Under the pieces are notes generated by a model. It was given only the letters and a program-made list of their open reading frames with translations, had not been told where the DNA came from and made no database searches. The translations under genes were made by a program, and so were the position numbers. Shown one piece after another: positions 42,925-52,819 of a stretch of 64,000 nt of DNA. The DNA comes from Coprococcus eutactus (GTDB lineage Bacteria; Bacillota; Clostridia; Lachnospirales; Lachnospiraceae): positions 2,807,001 through 2,871,000 of the forward strand of contig NZ_CP102278.1 of NCBI RefSeq assembly GCF_025149915.1. Reading direction: 5' to 3'. Numbering within the stretch: the stretch's first letter is position 1; each line of letters starts with the position of its first letter.

Positions 42925-45567
42925 TTACTTCTTCAGCTGTGCAAGACGCTCGGCAACCTGCTCAGACATCTCTGTGTACTTTGCAAGCTTTGCCTTCTCC
43001 TCCTCGACCTTTGCGGCTGGTGCCTTATCAACGAACTTTGGATTGGCAAGCATTCCGGATGCTCGCTTGATCTCTCCGGCAAGCTTTGCAGCCTCCTTCT
43101 CAAGTCTCTCGATCTCCTTGTCTATATCAACAAGCTCCTCAAGAGGAATGTATACAGCAGCGTCGTGGATCAGTGTTGATACAGCGTTCTCATCGATTCC
43201 TGTCTTGTCCTCCTGTACATGTACCTCGCTGGCATATCCCAGTGTGGCAAAGAAGCTCTTTGATGACTCGAATATATATCTCACGTCCTCCTTGGCAGAT
43301 ACGACATAAACCTTTGCCTTTCTGCTAGGTGGTACGTTCATTCCTGTACGAAGATTTCTGATGGCACGAACTGCTGCCTTGATCGTGTCAACAGCTGCCT
43401 CGTCGGCCTCGAAATTCCACTCATCTGTGTACTCAGGCCATTTGGAGATCATGATCGACTCCTCCTCGTCCTGAATATTACAGAATATCTCCTCTGTGAT
43501 GAACGGCATGTATGGATGAAGAAGCTTAAGTGCCTGGATAAGTACTGTCTTAAGTGTCCAGAGTGCCGCTGCCTTTGTCTCATCCTCATCATTGTAGAGA
43601 CGAGGCTTAACCATCTCGATGTACCAGTCACAGAACTCCTCCCAGATGAAGTCGTATACCTTGGATACCGCGATACCAAGCTCGAACTTCTCCATGTTGT
43701 CTGTCATCTCTTTTGCAAGAGTGTTGACCTTGGACAGGATCCAACGGTCAGCTATTGTCAGATCAGACAGCTTCACAGCTGAGAAATCTGCCTTCTCCAT
43801 GTTCATCATGATAAAACGAGTTGCGTTCCAGATCTTATTTGCAAAGTTTCTGGAATTCTCGACTCTCTCCCAGTAGAAACGCATATCGTTTCCAGGGGCA
43901 TTTCCCGTGATAAGTGTCAGACGAAGAGCATCTGCGCCGTACTTATCAATAACCTCAAGTGGGTCGATACCATTTCCAAGAGACTTACTCATCTTACGTC
44001 CCTGGTCGTCTCTTACAAGTCCGTGGATCAGTACGTGCTTGAATGGGCTCTTTCCTGTCTGCTCAAGTGCTGAGAATACCATACGGATTACCCAGAAGAA
44101 GATGATATCATATCCTGTTACAAGCACGCTTGTAGGATAGAAATACTCGTACTCAGGTGTCTTGTCTGGCCAGCCAAGTGTTGAGAATGGCCACAGTGCT
44201 GATGAGAACCATGTATCAAGTGTGTCCTCATCCTGTGTGAGGTGTGTGCATCCGCACTTTGGACATACTGTAGGTGTCTCACGGCTTACAATGGTCTCGC
44301 CACACTCGTCGCAGTACCATGCAGGGATTCTGTGTCCCCACCAGAGCTGTCTTGATATACACCAGTCACGGATGTTCTCAAGCCAGTGGATGTATGTCTT
44401 GTCAAACTGCTCAGGCACAAATGAGAGCTCATCAGTCTTGATGATGTCAAGCGCTGCCTGTCCCATCTCCTTCATGCGGACGAACCACTGAGGCTTGATC
44501 ATCGGCTCTACAGTTGTTTTACATCTGTCGTGTGTTCCTACGTTATGGCTGTGTGGAACGACCTTTACGAGGAGTCCAAGTGCGTCAAGGTCTGCCACCA
44601 TCTGCTTTCTTGCCTCGTAGCGGTCCATGCCTGCATACTTGCCGCCCAGCTCATTGATGGTTGCATCATCGTTCAGTATATTTATCTCCTCAAGGTTGTG
44701 ACGCTTTCCAACCTCGAAATCGTTAGGGTCATGGGCAGGTGTGATCTTTACACAGCCTGTTCCGAACTCCTTGTCAACATATGGATCTGCGATAACCGGG
44801 ATCTGTCTGTCTGTAAGTGGCAGCTCCAGCATCTTTCCAACTATATCTGTGTATCTCTCATCATCAGGATTTACAGCAACGGCTGTATCTCCGAGAAGTG
44901 TCTCAGGTCTTGTGGTTGCTATCTCAACAAATCTTCCAGGCTCCCCAACTACAGGATAGTTGATGTGCCAGAAATATCCGTCCTGCTCCTCATGGATAAC
45001 CTCTGCATCCGATATGGAAGTCTTACACACTGGACACCAGTTGATGATCCTTGAGCCCTTGTAGATGTAGCCCTTATCGTACAGTCTTACAAAAACTTCC
45101 TTTACAGCTCTAGAACAGCCCTCGTCCATGGTGAATCTCTCTCTATCCCAGTCAGCAGATGAACCCATCTTCTTGAGCTGGCTCACGATACGGTTGCCGT
45201 ACTCCTCCTTCCATGCCCATGCATGCTTGAGGAACTCCTCACGGCCGATCTCTTTCTTATCTATTCCCTGCTCCTTCAGCTTCTCTGTAACCTTGACCTC
45301 GGTTGCGATGGCTGCGTGGTCTGTGCCAGGCTGCCACAGTGCAGAGTAGCCCTGCATTCTCTTGAATCTGATAAGTATATCCTGCATGGTATTGTCCAGG
45401 GCATGTCCCATGTGGAGCTGTCCTGTTACATTTGGAGGCGGCATTACTATCGTAAATGGCTTCTTGCTCCTGTCAACCTCTGCATGGAAATACTTCTTTT
45501 CCTCCCACTTTCTGTAGAGTCTGTCCTCTATCTGGGAAGGATCATATGTCTTCTCTAACTCTTTCAT
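42925..45567 (-). CDS. valS: Valyl-tRNA synthetase
   Basis: An 880-residue class I synthetase that charges tRNA-Val. It shows the HIGH-type motif [17 protein letters not shown], the CP1 editing domain with [16 protein letters not shown] and the KMSKS motif ([10 protein letters not shown]). An anticodon-binding domain and the C-terminal coiled-coil arm ([20 protein letters not shown]) typical of ValS complete it. The zinc-like CPKCGC and CPVC segments are present. The correct start is the ATG at 45565-45567 ([12 protein letters not shown]), with AAAGGAAG upstream. A longer frame would run into the leader. Expression is controlled by the T-box leader at 45640-45910. Confidence 0.95.
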   Translation of the reverse strand: MKELEKTYDPSQIEDRLYRKWEEKKYFHAEVDRSKKPFTIVMPPPNVTGQLHMGHALDNTMQDILIRFKRMQGYSALWQPGTDHAAIATEVKVTEKLKEQGIDKKEIGREEFLKHAWAWKEEYGNRIVSQLKKMGSSADWDRERFTMDEGCSRAVKEVFVRLYDKGYIYKGSRIINWCPVCKTSISDAEVIHEEQDGYFWHINYPVVGEPGRFVEIATTRPETLLGDTAVAVNPDDERYTDIVGKMLELPLTDRQIPVIADPYVDKEFGTGCVKITPAHDPNDFEVGKRHNLEEINILNDDATINELGGKYAGMDRYEARKQMVADLDALGLLVKVVPHSHNVGTHDRCKTTVEPMIKPQWFVRMKEMGQAALDIIKTDELSFVPEQFDKTYIHWLENIRDWCISRQLWWGHRIPAWYCDECGETIVSRETPTVCPKCGCTHLTQDEDTLDTWFSSALWPFSTLGWPDKTPEYEYFYPTSVLVTGYDIIFFWVIRMVFSALEQTGKSPFKHVLIHGLVRDDQGRKMSKSLGNGIDPLEVIDKYGADALRLTLITGNAPGNDMRFYWERVENSRNFANKIWNATRFIMMNMEKADFSAVKLSDLTIADRWILSKVNTLAKEMTDNMEKFELGIAVSKVYDFIWEEFCDWYIEMVKPRLYNDEDETKAAALWTLKTVLIQALKLLHPYMPFITEEIFCNIQDEEESIMISKWPEYTDEWNFEADEAAVDTIKAAVRAIRNLRTGMNVPPSRKAKVYVVSAKEDVRYIFESSKSFFATLGYASEVHVQEDKTGIDENAVSTLIHDAAVYIPLEELVDIDKEIERLEKEAAKLAGEIKRASGMLANPKFVDKAPAAKVEEEKAKLAKYTEMSEQVAERLAQLKK

Positions 45568-45639
45568 CTCATTCTTCCTTTCTATTGTTTCTGATTTCTT
45601 ACTGTTTGATAAATCCGGACCGGACTTTTTATGCCGGAG

Positions 45640-45910
45640 CTTTCTTATTCCCCATGCACTGCACAAAAAAACCCGCTCTTCGGACATCCAGCCTGAAGGG
45701 CGAGTATATATCGCGTTACCACCTTGTTTTGTATCTCATCTTATCCTATAACGGGAACGCCCCGGCATGACCTACTATACTTTCAGCCACGCAGCTCAGA
45801 AGCTACCTTCGCACATCTCTGTCGGGAACGGTCTCACAGCCCAGGAACCATTCTCTCTGTCCGACTCCACATGCTACTCCTCTTCGTCACAGCATTTGCA
45901 TATATTTATT
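45640..45910 (-). promoter_or_regulatory. T-box riboswitch controlling valS
   Basis: The leader shows the T-box sequence AGGTGGTAACGCG (at 45712-45724 on the complement), which pairs with the tRNA acceptor end. It also has a G+C-rich terminator hairpin ending in a run of seven T (45664-45703). Upstream, stem I occupies roughly 45730-45905, with GNTG-like and AG-rich bulges. In its 3' side the sequence GAAGGTAGC offers GTA at 45804-45806 as the specifier codon for valine, followed by the usual purine. Uncharged tRNA-Val would favour antitermination and raise valS expression. Confidence 0.85.
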
Positions 45911-45952
45911 TTGAATAGTACAACATAGGCTGGTGCTGCGTCAAGCACAAAG

Positions 45953-46789
45953 TCAACCTATCTGGTTTCTGAATTGATCCTTCAATGTGCTCAGCAGGGA
46001 ATCCATTCTCCTGTCATAATCCTCAATATCCCCATGCATTCTGTTGTACACAGCTTTCTGAACCTTGTTGTATATGGACATCTCATGCACATCCTCCTTG
46101 GAATCAGCGATCTCACTCATGAGATCGTCAAGAAATCCCGCTGGCATTCCGCGCTTTCTTATCTCCCTCTGCAGTGTGGCAGTGTCCACAGTTACCGCCA
46201 TGACGCAGAAATATTCTATGAGGGATTCGTTGTTTTTATTCAGCGAAAATGCTCTGATAAAGCACGCTTTCGCCTCCTCTAGCTGGAGATTTCCAGCCAG
46301 GGCAACGCCCTTATTGTGATATATATTTCCAAGGAATTCGTCATATTCATCATGACTTTCCTTGTACTCTATGATCTCATCATATATGGCATCAGCTTTG
46401 ATGTAATGCTTATACATCATGTAACTGTCTGCTCTCCTCTTATCCAATTCATAAGGCTTCAGAGTCCGTATACGCTTGCACTCTCCGAGGAATTCCTTTA
46501 TATCCTCCGTGCCATAGAATTCGCCAAATGTCAGGATCTCCACCATGACATCCTGAATATATGCATTTTTCTGATTGAGCGCATCCACCTTGTCCGCCAG
46601 ATCGTACATCTCGATCTCATCTCTGAGCCATGCTGTGAGTCTGTCAGTCAGATCATCCTTTCCGACCAGAACCATATTGTTGAATATGTAGTAACACAAT
46701 TCCTCATATGTGTATACACTCATCTTGGTATTCAGAAATGTATACGGATTGTCTGCTGTTTTCGTCTTACAAATAATTATTCCACTCAT
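45953..46789 (-). CDS. TPR-like helical protein, third gene of the ATPase operon
   Basis: A 278-residue, mostly helical cytosolic protein. Residues about 110-215 contain TPR-like helix pairs (ADSYMMYKHYIKADAIYDEI, IYHNKGVALAGNLQLEEAKACF, IRAFSLNKNN). No enzyme motif, signal or membrane helix is visible. I recognise no named family. It is the last gene of the operon with the actin-fold ATPase (39-base gap) and the 1188-residue protein, so it probably works with them, perhaps as an adaptor. The gap beyond, to 45910, leads into the valS leader. Confidence 0.75.
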   Translation of the reverse strand: MSGIIICKTKTADNPYTFLNTKMSVYTYEELCYYIFNNMVLVGKDDLTDRLTAWLRDEIEMYDLADKVDALNQKNAYIQDVMVEILTFGEFYGTEDIKEFLGECKRIRTLKPYELDKRRADSYMMYKHYIKADAIYDEIIEYKESHDEYDEFLGNIYHNKGVALAGNLQLEEAKACFIRAFSLNKNNESLIEYFCVMAVTVDTATLQREIRKRGMPAGFLDDLMSEIADSKEDVHEMSIYNKVQKAVYNRMHGDIEDYDRRMDSLLSTLKDQFRNQIG

Positions 46790-46828
46790 CTGTGTATCAC
46801 CTTTTATCTATATCAGCTGTCATACAGT

Positions 46829-49018
46829 TTACTCACCGGGATCAAAATGCTGTCCCCTGAGATATGCAGGTATTGTAAACCTGCTCTGCTCCGGTTCGTC
46901 TTCGTCAGAATCCAGATAATCTTCGTCATCATCATCATGAATCTTCATTCCATAGACATCTATGTCTTCATCCTCTGTCTCATCGGATTCTGCCACATCT
47001 CCAACATCTTCCTTGACATCACCCGCATTGTAGACGTACGCCGATGCAGGCTCTGTCTCCGTGATATCTTCATCTACCAGTTCAGACTCCACTGCTTCGT
47101 CTTTTTCCTTGGCGCGCTCTGTCTCCTGCTCATCACCGTCTGCTGCTTCGTCCTCTAACTTCATCTCATCGCTGTCCGCTGCTTCGCTCTCAGATTCCTG
47201 CTCGTCGATGTCTGCTGCGTCTCTCTCAGATTCCTGCTCATCGATGCCTGCTGCTTCTCTCTCAGATTCCTGCTCACCGATGCCTGCTGCTTCGCTCTCA
47301 GATTCCTGCTCATCGATGCCTGCTGCTTCGCTCTCAGATTCCTGCTCATCGATGCCTGCCGTTTCTCCAACTGGTGCCGACATATCACTGTCAGTCACTT
47401 CAGCCTCTGTATCTGCTATATCAACATCCACCTCTTCGCCCTCAGGCTCCGGTGATGCTGTGCCATAATACACAACATCCTCTGTATTGTCACTATCATT
47501 CTCTGCCCTGTATCTTAGGTCATCCAGATCCATGTGTATCTCATGCTTCAGCGCATCCTGTGCGGCAAGCTCCTCCGCCTGTATCCTCTCCTGTCTTTCT
47601 CTCTCAGCCTCGGCATCCCTGTCCACAGGATCCTCACCGATCAGCTCCTCAGTGTCTCCCTCTGCAGCCTTGATCCGCTCATGTTCTATCTTCTTTGCGT
47701 GTTTCTTCTTTATCTCAGATATATCAAATTCTTTTCTGTATATCTTATTTGTAGTAGGATACAGATTGCCAAATCCCATATCCCTTATGACTATCGCACC
47801 CTTATCAGCGCCATAGTACTCAACCTCAATTGATAACTTCGTAGTCTTTGGAGGTCTCGCCGGAAGACCGTATATCTCTATAGTCTCGATATACTCCTCC
47901 TCGGTAAGTATATCCTGATAAACTATCTGTATTCTCCGTGTGTCATCAAGAAACACCACCACTCTGCCTCTTGTGTTAAACCACTCAAGACCTCCATACA
48001 CAATAGGCCAGAATGTGTTCTTCTCATCCATGAGATTGATGCCGATATTTGTCTTGACCGTCTGCTCCGTATCAATGAAATACCGGCTAAGTGATTCCGT
48101 ATACACTCCGCCAAGAGATCTGTAACATGCCCCTTTCGTATATATATTCTGTCCGACAAACACTCTGCGCCCCTGACACAAAACCGTCGCTGACTGTTTC
48201 ATCCAGTTCTCAGAGAACCCAAGTCCTGTTAAAAATACCGATGATATAAACACCTGCTCTGTACACTCTTTTACAATGTCTGCAAATGTCTCATCCATGT
48301 CCTCATGGTATCTTCCAAATCTCCTGAGATTCATTTTGTCGTGATAGTTTATGTGCTGCGTTGTGACTATGAGTGGATATTTTCTCGTCATATCTATTCT
48401 GTAGAAATCAAGTCCAGCTCTGCCAAAATCAAACAATCCCACGCTGTTATTTCTGAGTGGTTCAGGCTGTGCAAATATATAACAGAGCCCGCTGTCCAGA
48501 TGGCTCACTATATTGAACTGGTCATGGCTGAGCCTAAGTGCAGTCTTAAGTCCTCTGACCGCCTGTATTATACGCGGATCAGTGTCCGCCACCGTCACTG
48601 TAAGCCTCTTTATAACAAATCCACCAAGGGTATCTGTAAACTGTTTGATGTGAAGCACAAGCATCTTCACCATCAGATCAGAAGCCTTATAACCTCTCCC
48701 CTCAACTTCTATATTCTCATTTTTTAAAGTGCTCTCATAGATTCCGTCAACTACAGTTCCTTTGTCCTCAAATCTATAAGCTGAGGCCCTTGCACCGACA
48801 CACCATCCTGACAAATCTATAAACTTATAACAGTCATTCTGATTATCACCCATTCTCTTATGATACGCACTGTAAAACATGATGTTTGGAAGCATGTAGG
48901 TGTCCTTTGCCTCCTCATGATATACAGATTCCGGCTCACGCGTATCTGCATTGTAATAACTTAGCTGTGTATATTCCGGTCCCAGATCGAGACCTAGATA
49001 CAACTGTGTGTCAGCCAT
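46829..49018 (-). CDS. Actin/Hsp70-fold ATPase with acidic tail and FtsZ-like C-terminal peptide (DUF5716-like)
   Basis: A 729-residue protein. Residues 1-400 have the actin/Hsp70 superfamily pattern: phosphate-1 loop YLGLDLGPEYTQLSYYN, phosphate-2 loop VGLFDFGRAGLDFYRI and adenosine loop VFLTGLGFSENWM. A beta-rich region (about 330-430) follows, then a charged helical stretch (RKEFDISEIKKKHAKKIEHE). A long acidic, low-complexity tail (about 440-712) includes seven 12-residue repeats of the AGIDEQESESEA type at residues 554-637. The protein ends SRFTIPAYLRGQHFDPGE, which resembles the FtsZ C-terminal peptide (E. coli IPAFLRKQ). From memory the family corresponds to Pfam DUF5716; this is not checked. 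It is the middle gene of a three-gene operon. Confidence 0.82.
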   Translation of the reverse strand: MADTQLYLGLDLGPEYTQLSYYNADTREPESVYHEEAKDTYMLPNIMFYSAYHKRMGDNQNDCYKFIDLSGWCVGARASAYRFEDKGTVVDGIYESTLKNENIEVEGRGYKASDLMVKMLVLHIKQFTDTLGGFVIKRLTVTVADTDPRIIQAVRGLKTALRLSHDQFNIVSHLDSGLCYIFAQPEPLRNNSVGLFDFGRAGLDFYRIDMTRKYPLIVTTQHINYHDKMNLRRFGRYHEDMDETFADIVKECTEQVFISSVFLTGLGFSENWMKQSATVLCQGRRVFVGQNIYTKGACYRSLGGVYTESLSRYFIDTEQTVKTNIGINLMDEKNTFWPIVYGGLEWFNTRGRVVVFLDDTRRIQIVYQDILTEEEYIETIEIYGLPARPPKTTKLSIEVEYYGADKGAIVIRDMGFGNLYPTTNKIYRKEFDISEIKKKHAKKIEHERIKAAEGDTEELIGEDPVDRDAEAERERQERIQAEELAAQDALKHEIHMDLDDLRYRAENDSDNTEDVVYYGTASPEPEGEEVDVDIADTEAEVTDSDMSAPVGETAGIDEQESESEAAGIDEQESESEAAGIGEQESEREAAGIDEQESERDAADIDEQESESEAADSDEMKLEDEAADGDEQETERAKEKDEAVESELVDEDITETEPASAYVYNAGDVKEDVGDVAESDETEDEDIDVYGMKIHDDDDEDYLDSDEDEPEQSRFTIPAYLRGQHFDPGE
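47108..47359 (-). repeat. 36-base in-frame tandem repeats in the ATPase tail
   Basis: Seven units of 36 bases encode 12-residue repeats; five are near-perfect (AGIDEQESESEA variants) and two are diverged. Substitutions such as D to G and S to R are scattered between units, consistent with slippage and drift in a disordered acidic linker. Length variation between strains would be expected. Confidence 0.85.
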
Positions 49019-49028
49019 CTAAAGTTCC

Positions 49029-49143
49029 TCCTTATGAAAATATGGAGCAGGCGCATTTGTGTGCGCTTGCGCGGGCTCCTCCTTATGAAAATAATGGAGC
49101 AGGCGCATTTGTGTGCGCTTGCGCGGGCCACTCCTTATGAAAA
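49029..49143 (-). repeat. Tandem 51/52-base hairpin repeat between DUF5717 and ATPase genes
   Basis: Two full units and the start of a third (starts at 49030, 49081 and 49133 on the plus strand). Each contains CCTTATGAAAA, which on the coding strand is an AAGGAG ribosome binding site context, and a G+C-rich hairpin (GCGCA-TTTGTG-TGCGC). The last AAGGAGG is the actual site of the ATPase gene. The duplicated sites and hairpins fill the whole gap between the two genes. Confidence 0.85.
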
Positions 49144-49144
49144 G

Positions 49145-52100
49145 TTAAAGCAGCATCAGGTTTGCATCGAAGAAATGACTATCATACAGGTATGTGTCCA
49201 TAGCCTGTATCAGCTCATGATCATTCCTCGTCTCCTGACTCACAAGCATGTTGTTGATGAGTTCAAAGCTGCTGCCGCCGCCCTTATGGAATGTCTCGTT
49301 CTTCAATATGTCGCTCTCAACGACCACCGAAGTTCCGACAACCCCATCTATCGAATATATGAGCGATTCGCCATGGAACACCACGACCTCCTTCACGTAT
49401 ACCCCCGGTATGATCTCATTCATCCTCTCGGATTTGTAGTTCGCCATACTGCTGCTCTCCTGGCCAAAGCTATAGCTCACCCATACCTGCTTGCCACTCT
49501 CGCCCTTGAATACGACATATGTCTTGAATTTCATGTCACCCGGAAGTTTGACTATCGCTTCAAACTTTCTGAAAAACGGCAGTATCTTGCTGAACTCAAC
49601 AAACTGTCTCACCGTAGTTCTTATCCACTCCTGCTGTTCTTCTGTATATCGTCCTGTCCTGTTGCTGAAGTAATAGAGCAAGCTCATTTTTGATATCTCA
49701 TCCTTTATATTGCCCTTTGCTATCTCAAGGTACAGATCCTCCATTATATTGGAAGGTATCTTCTTGTCCTTTATAAAATACTGATGTGCGCAGTATCTGA
49801 GAAATGCCTTCACAACCATGCCCCTGCTTCTGCCGCGGTAATACACATCAAATATATCATATATAGACTCTATATAACCATCCGCGAACATCATCTGTGC
49901 AAGGATATTCTCCGACAGCATATCGATATTCCTGTAGTTGGAATTTACCGACTTAAACAGATTTGCCATCTCCTCAAGTGAGCCGTTATAATTATTTATA
50001 AGATATGAAAGTATCTTCTGTCCTGCATATCCGCGCCTGTATATATACACACAGATCGATATGAGCAGCCTGCTCTCATCATATCTCTTGTCATCTATTC
50101 CGTACTCAGCGATCTTTATCAGCTCATCTATGTCCACGTCCACATAGCCAAATCTATTCATTCCCTCAAATGCATTCTCGTACATATCAAGGGTTATATA
50201 GTATGTGTTTATCCTGGACGCGTACGATGGATCAACATAATCCAGATCGATCTTCGACATATATCTGCCAAGAATGTCCGCATCAAAGTTCTCGTGGTAG
50301 TACTCCACCATATGGGTGAGAGCCTCCTGCCTTACCCTGTAACTGACCTCCGGACAAAGCACGATATCTCTAGTCAGATTGATCTCTTTCGCATCCCTGT
50401 GGGTAAATATATCTATGTCATTGTAGAGGAACAATAGGTATCTGTAATCCTTGAAGCTGTACTCATGACATATATCTAGATAACTTCTCTCATCAACTAT
50501 CCGCTCTACCCTGTACGGAATTGTACCCACATATCTTCCACCGTTGTCATCGAGCAATGTTATCACAGCAGATGGGGATATGATCTCAACATACGCCTCT
50601 CCATTAACTACCGGCACCTTGACCTCGCCCCCCAGTTCCCCATGGGATACAAGGATTCCTGTTATGTTCTGGTTGTCGCACACTATCTTTCTCTTAAATA
50701 TTATGTTTATGATCTTAGAGGCAAATTCCGGCTTTACCGTTTCGGGGTCAAGGAACTCATCATATATGACTGTGAGATCATCACTCACCTTGCCCTGGAG
50801 TATCATCTTCTCCATGAACCGCTCTATGGCAGGAACAAAATCACGATATACCGACATCTGATCAGCCTTGTTCATGATGACACTGGCATAAATATATGCC
50901 AACTCATCATCTGTCAGCACATTCTTGTAGCTGAAGTATCTGAGTATCGCCTCAGGTATCTCATCATATCGTCTCCTGTCCATACTCCTGATAAAGCACT
51001 CGTTGAGCCCAACATACTTGAGATCCTTCTCTGCAGCATCACTGTAATACCTGTGATATCTAGGATCGTACATCTTGTCTTTGATGAGTATACCGCACAT
51101 CGCCTCAAGAGTCGTTTTATCATGACGCATATCATATATCTGCTCAAGCATCTTAAATGAATGTTCATCAAATGTCTTCTGTCTGGATGCAGTCTTGACA
51201 AATTCCACTATGACATCCTCGGACACGAATTCATTTCTCATGCCCCATCTGAGCGCTGCGATTTCGAGCGGCGCAATCTTCTTCATCATAAGAGGCTGTT
51301 TGTTGAACATATCACATATCTCAAAATAGATCACAGGACTGTTCACGCCTTCGTTGAAAAGCTTCTGTATATCATCATAGAGAACCCATTTATCCTCTGT
51401 ATAACTCACATCCACGAACAACAGAATCCAGAAATAGAAAAGCCTGTTATTCTTACTCGTCTCAAACTTCTCGCGAACCATTATTGCAGTCCTGTCGATG
51501 AGAAATTTTTCTCTTCTGAGCAGTGATTTCAGGTAGCTCAGATAGCACTTCTCCATGTCTTCCATACTAGTAAAGTTGGCATCAGCATCTATTCTGAGGA
51601 ACTCCTGCTCCACAAATTCAGTATGCCCCTCGAGAATCTGCATGTGCAGCAGTCCAAGTCTGTACATTCCATATTCAGGTCTGTATTTTATGAGGGTATT
51701 CAGGGCATTCCTCGTCTCAGCGATATATTTGCCAAGGTCTATCTTGTCTGTTCTGAAGTCTATATATGCGCGTATCAGAGTCTCCTCAGCCCTCTTTATC
51801 GTGAATCTGGTCTGCCTGCTCTTCGGTGTCATCTTGACGACCTCCGGCTTCCTGATACTGACCCTGATCTTCATGTTCTGGTATGTGTTCCATATATATA
51901 TGTATCCCGCAGACTCACCGTCATGTATCTTCTGCGGGTCTATCAAGAATGTTAGTTCAAATGTATTCCCATCAAAGCTGTTCCACTTGAGCACATTTGT
52001 CTCGGGAATAAGGAAATCACAATCTGATGCTATCTTTGTGTTGGTATATCCCCATGTGTTCTTAGCGATAGTCACCGATGCGCGAACAAGCTCCTTCGGC

Positions 52101-52711
52101 ATCTCGACCAACAGATCATTCTGGGCAACCGACAAAGTGAGTGACCTCTTTTTATGTGTATAGACCAGGAATTCTTCCATAGCCTGACCTATTGAAAGTG
52201 AGAGCCCCAACGCGTCGTACACTCTGTGGAGTTTCTCATCCCTGCCTATAAAAGTGCGCACAAAATCTTCACTGCCAAATATCCGTATGGCATCTTCCCA
52301 GTTCTCCTCTGCATAAGACGCAAATTGAAACAGATCCTCAAGCTTTCTGTCTCCCGTCTGTATATACGGAGCTATAACCGTTATGTTATATGGAATTAAA
52401 AATTCACCGCCATCTGTGATTATGTTGATATGACCTTTAAAAGATTTGCCCCGTTCCAGTCCACGGGCATCAAATGAATAGCACACTGTATTTTTTCTTC
52501 CCACATACGTGTGACTCTTGAAATCCAGTATATAGCGGCTGTCGTACACCATCAGCTTCACTGGGCAGCTATTCGTGGTGTCAACCGAAAACTCACCATC
52601 ATACACTGTACCTGCCTCGATATTCAATTCTAACCTGCTGACTGATATGGCAACAACCGGCCTGTCGACCTTGAATTCGCCACGTGCATACTGCTCAACT
52701 ATTCCCTTCAT
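49145..52711 (-). CDS. Very large multi-domain scaffold-like protein (DUF5717-like)
   Basis: An 1188-residue cytosolic protein without signal peptide or membrane helix. Residues about 20-115 are a beta-sandwich-like domain (VVAISVSRLELNIEAG, then HINIITDGGEFLIPYNITV). A second beta region is near 200-300 (EKSYIYIWNTYQNMKIRVSI area). Long helical, TPR/solenoid-like stretches run through about 310-690 and 790-1050. A beta domain near 700-760 and another at 1065-1150 (KTYVVFKGESGKQVWVSYSF) interrupt and end it. I see no catalytic motif. From memory this matches Pfam DUF5717, unverified. It is first in the operon with the ATPase and TPR-like genes. Size and build suggest a scaffold or partner of the ATPase. 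Confidence 0.78.
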   Translation of the reverse strand: MKGIVEQYARGEFKVDRPVVAISVSRLELNIEAGTVYDGEFSVDTTNSCPVKLMVYDSRYILDFKSHTYVGRKNTVCYSFDARGLERGKSFKGHINIITDGGEFLIPYNITVIAPYIQTGDRKLEDLFQFASYAEENWEDAIRIFGSEDFVRTFIGRDEKLHRVYDALGLSLSIGQAMEEFLVYTHKKRSLTLSVAQNDLLVEMPKELVRASVTIAKNTWGYTNTKIASDCDFLIPETNVLKWNSFDGNTFELTFLIDPQKIHDGESAGYIYIWNTYQNMKIRVSIRKPEVVKMTPKSRQTRFTIKRAEETLIRAYIDFRTDKIDLGKYIAETRNALNTLIKYRPEYGMYRLGLLHMQILEGHTEFVEQEFLRIDADANFTSMEDMEKCYLSYLKSLLRREKFLIDRTAIMVREKFETSKNNRLFYFWILLFVDVSYTEDKWVLYDDIQKLFNEGVNSPVIYFEICDMFNKQPLMMKKIAPLEIAALRWGMRNEFVSEDVIVEFVKTASRQKTFDEHSFKMLEQIYDMRHDKTTLEAMCGILIKDKMYDPRYHRYYSDAAEKDLKYVGLNECFIRSMDRRRYDEIPEAILRYFSYKNVLTDDELAYIYASVIMNKADQMSVYRDFVPAIERFMEKMILQGKVSDDLTVIYDEFLDPETVKPEFASKIINIIFKRKIVCDNQNITGILVSHGELGGEVKVPVVNGEAYVEIISPSAVITLLDDNGGRYVGTIPYRVERIVDERSYLDICHEYSFKDYRYLLFLYNDIDIFTHRDAKEINLTRDIVLCPEVSYRVRQEALTHMVEYYHENFDADILGRYMSKIDLDYVDPSYASRINTYYITLDMYENAFEGMNRFGYVDVDIDELIKIAEYGIDDKRYDESRLLISICVYIYRRGYAGQKILSYLINNYNGSLEEMANLFKSVNSNYRNIDMLSENILAQMMFADGYIESIYDIFDVYYRGRSRGMVVKAFLRYCAHQYFIKDKKIPSNIMEDLYLEIAKGNIKDEISKMSLLYYFSNRTGRYTEEQQEWIRTTVRQFVEFSKILPFFRKFEAIVKLPGDMKFKTYVVFKGESGKQVWVSYSFGQESSSMANYKSERMNEIIPGVYVKEVVVFHGESLIYSIDGVVGTSVVVESDILKNETFHKGGGSSFELINNMLVSQETRNDHELIQAMDTYLYDSHFFDANLMLL

Positions 52712-52819
52712 CGCCTGGTCTCCTGTATCTGATTCTGTTGTCTTTTTGTCAATTTTTACTTGTTGTAGTTGTATTTGTAGTCCCCAATCGGTATAATTAA
52801 CTAATAGACATATATTTTG

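Noticed and set aside
42925..45687. Longer valS start at 45687
   Set aside because: The extra 40 residues lie in the T-box leader and include its terminator region; the ATG at 45567 has a proper binding site.
47061..47468. 135-codon Ser/Ala-rich frame on the plus strand opposite the ATPase tail
   Set aside because: It mirrors the acidic repeats of the minus-strand gene and exists only because the repeat codons lack stops on the other strand.
49029..49143. Direct repeats that could suggest a CRISPR array
   Set aside because: Only 2.2 back-to-back units with no unique spacers between them, located between two operon genes; not a CRISPR array.
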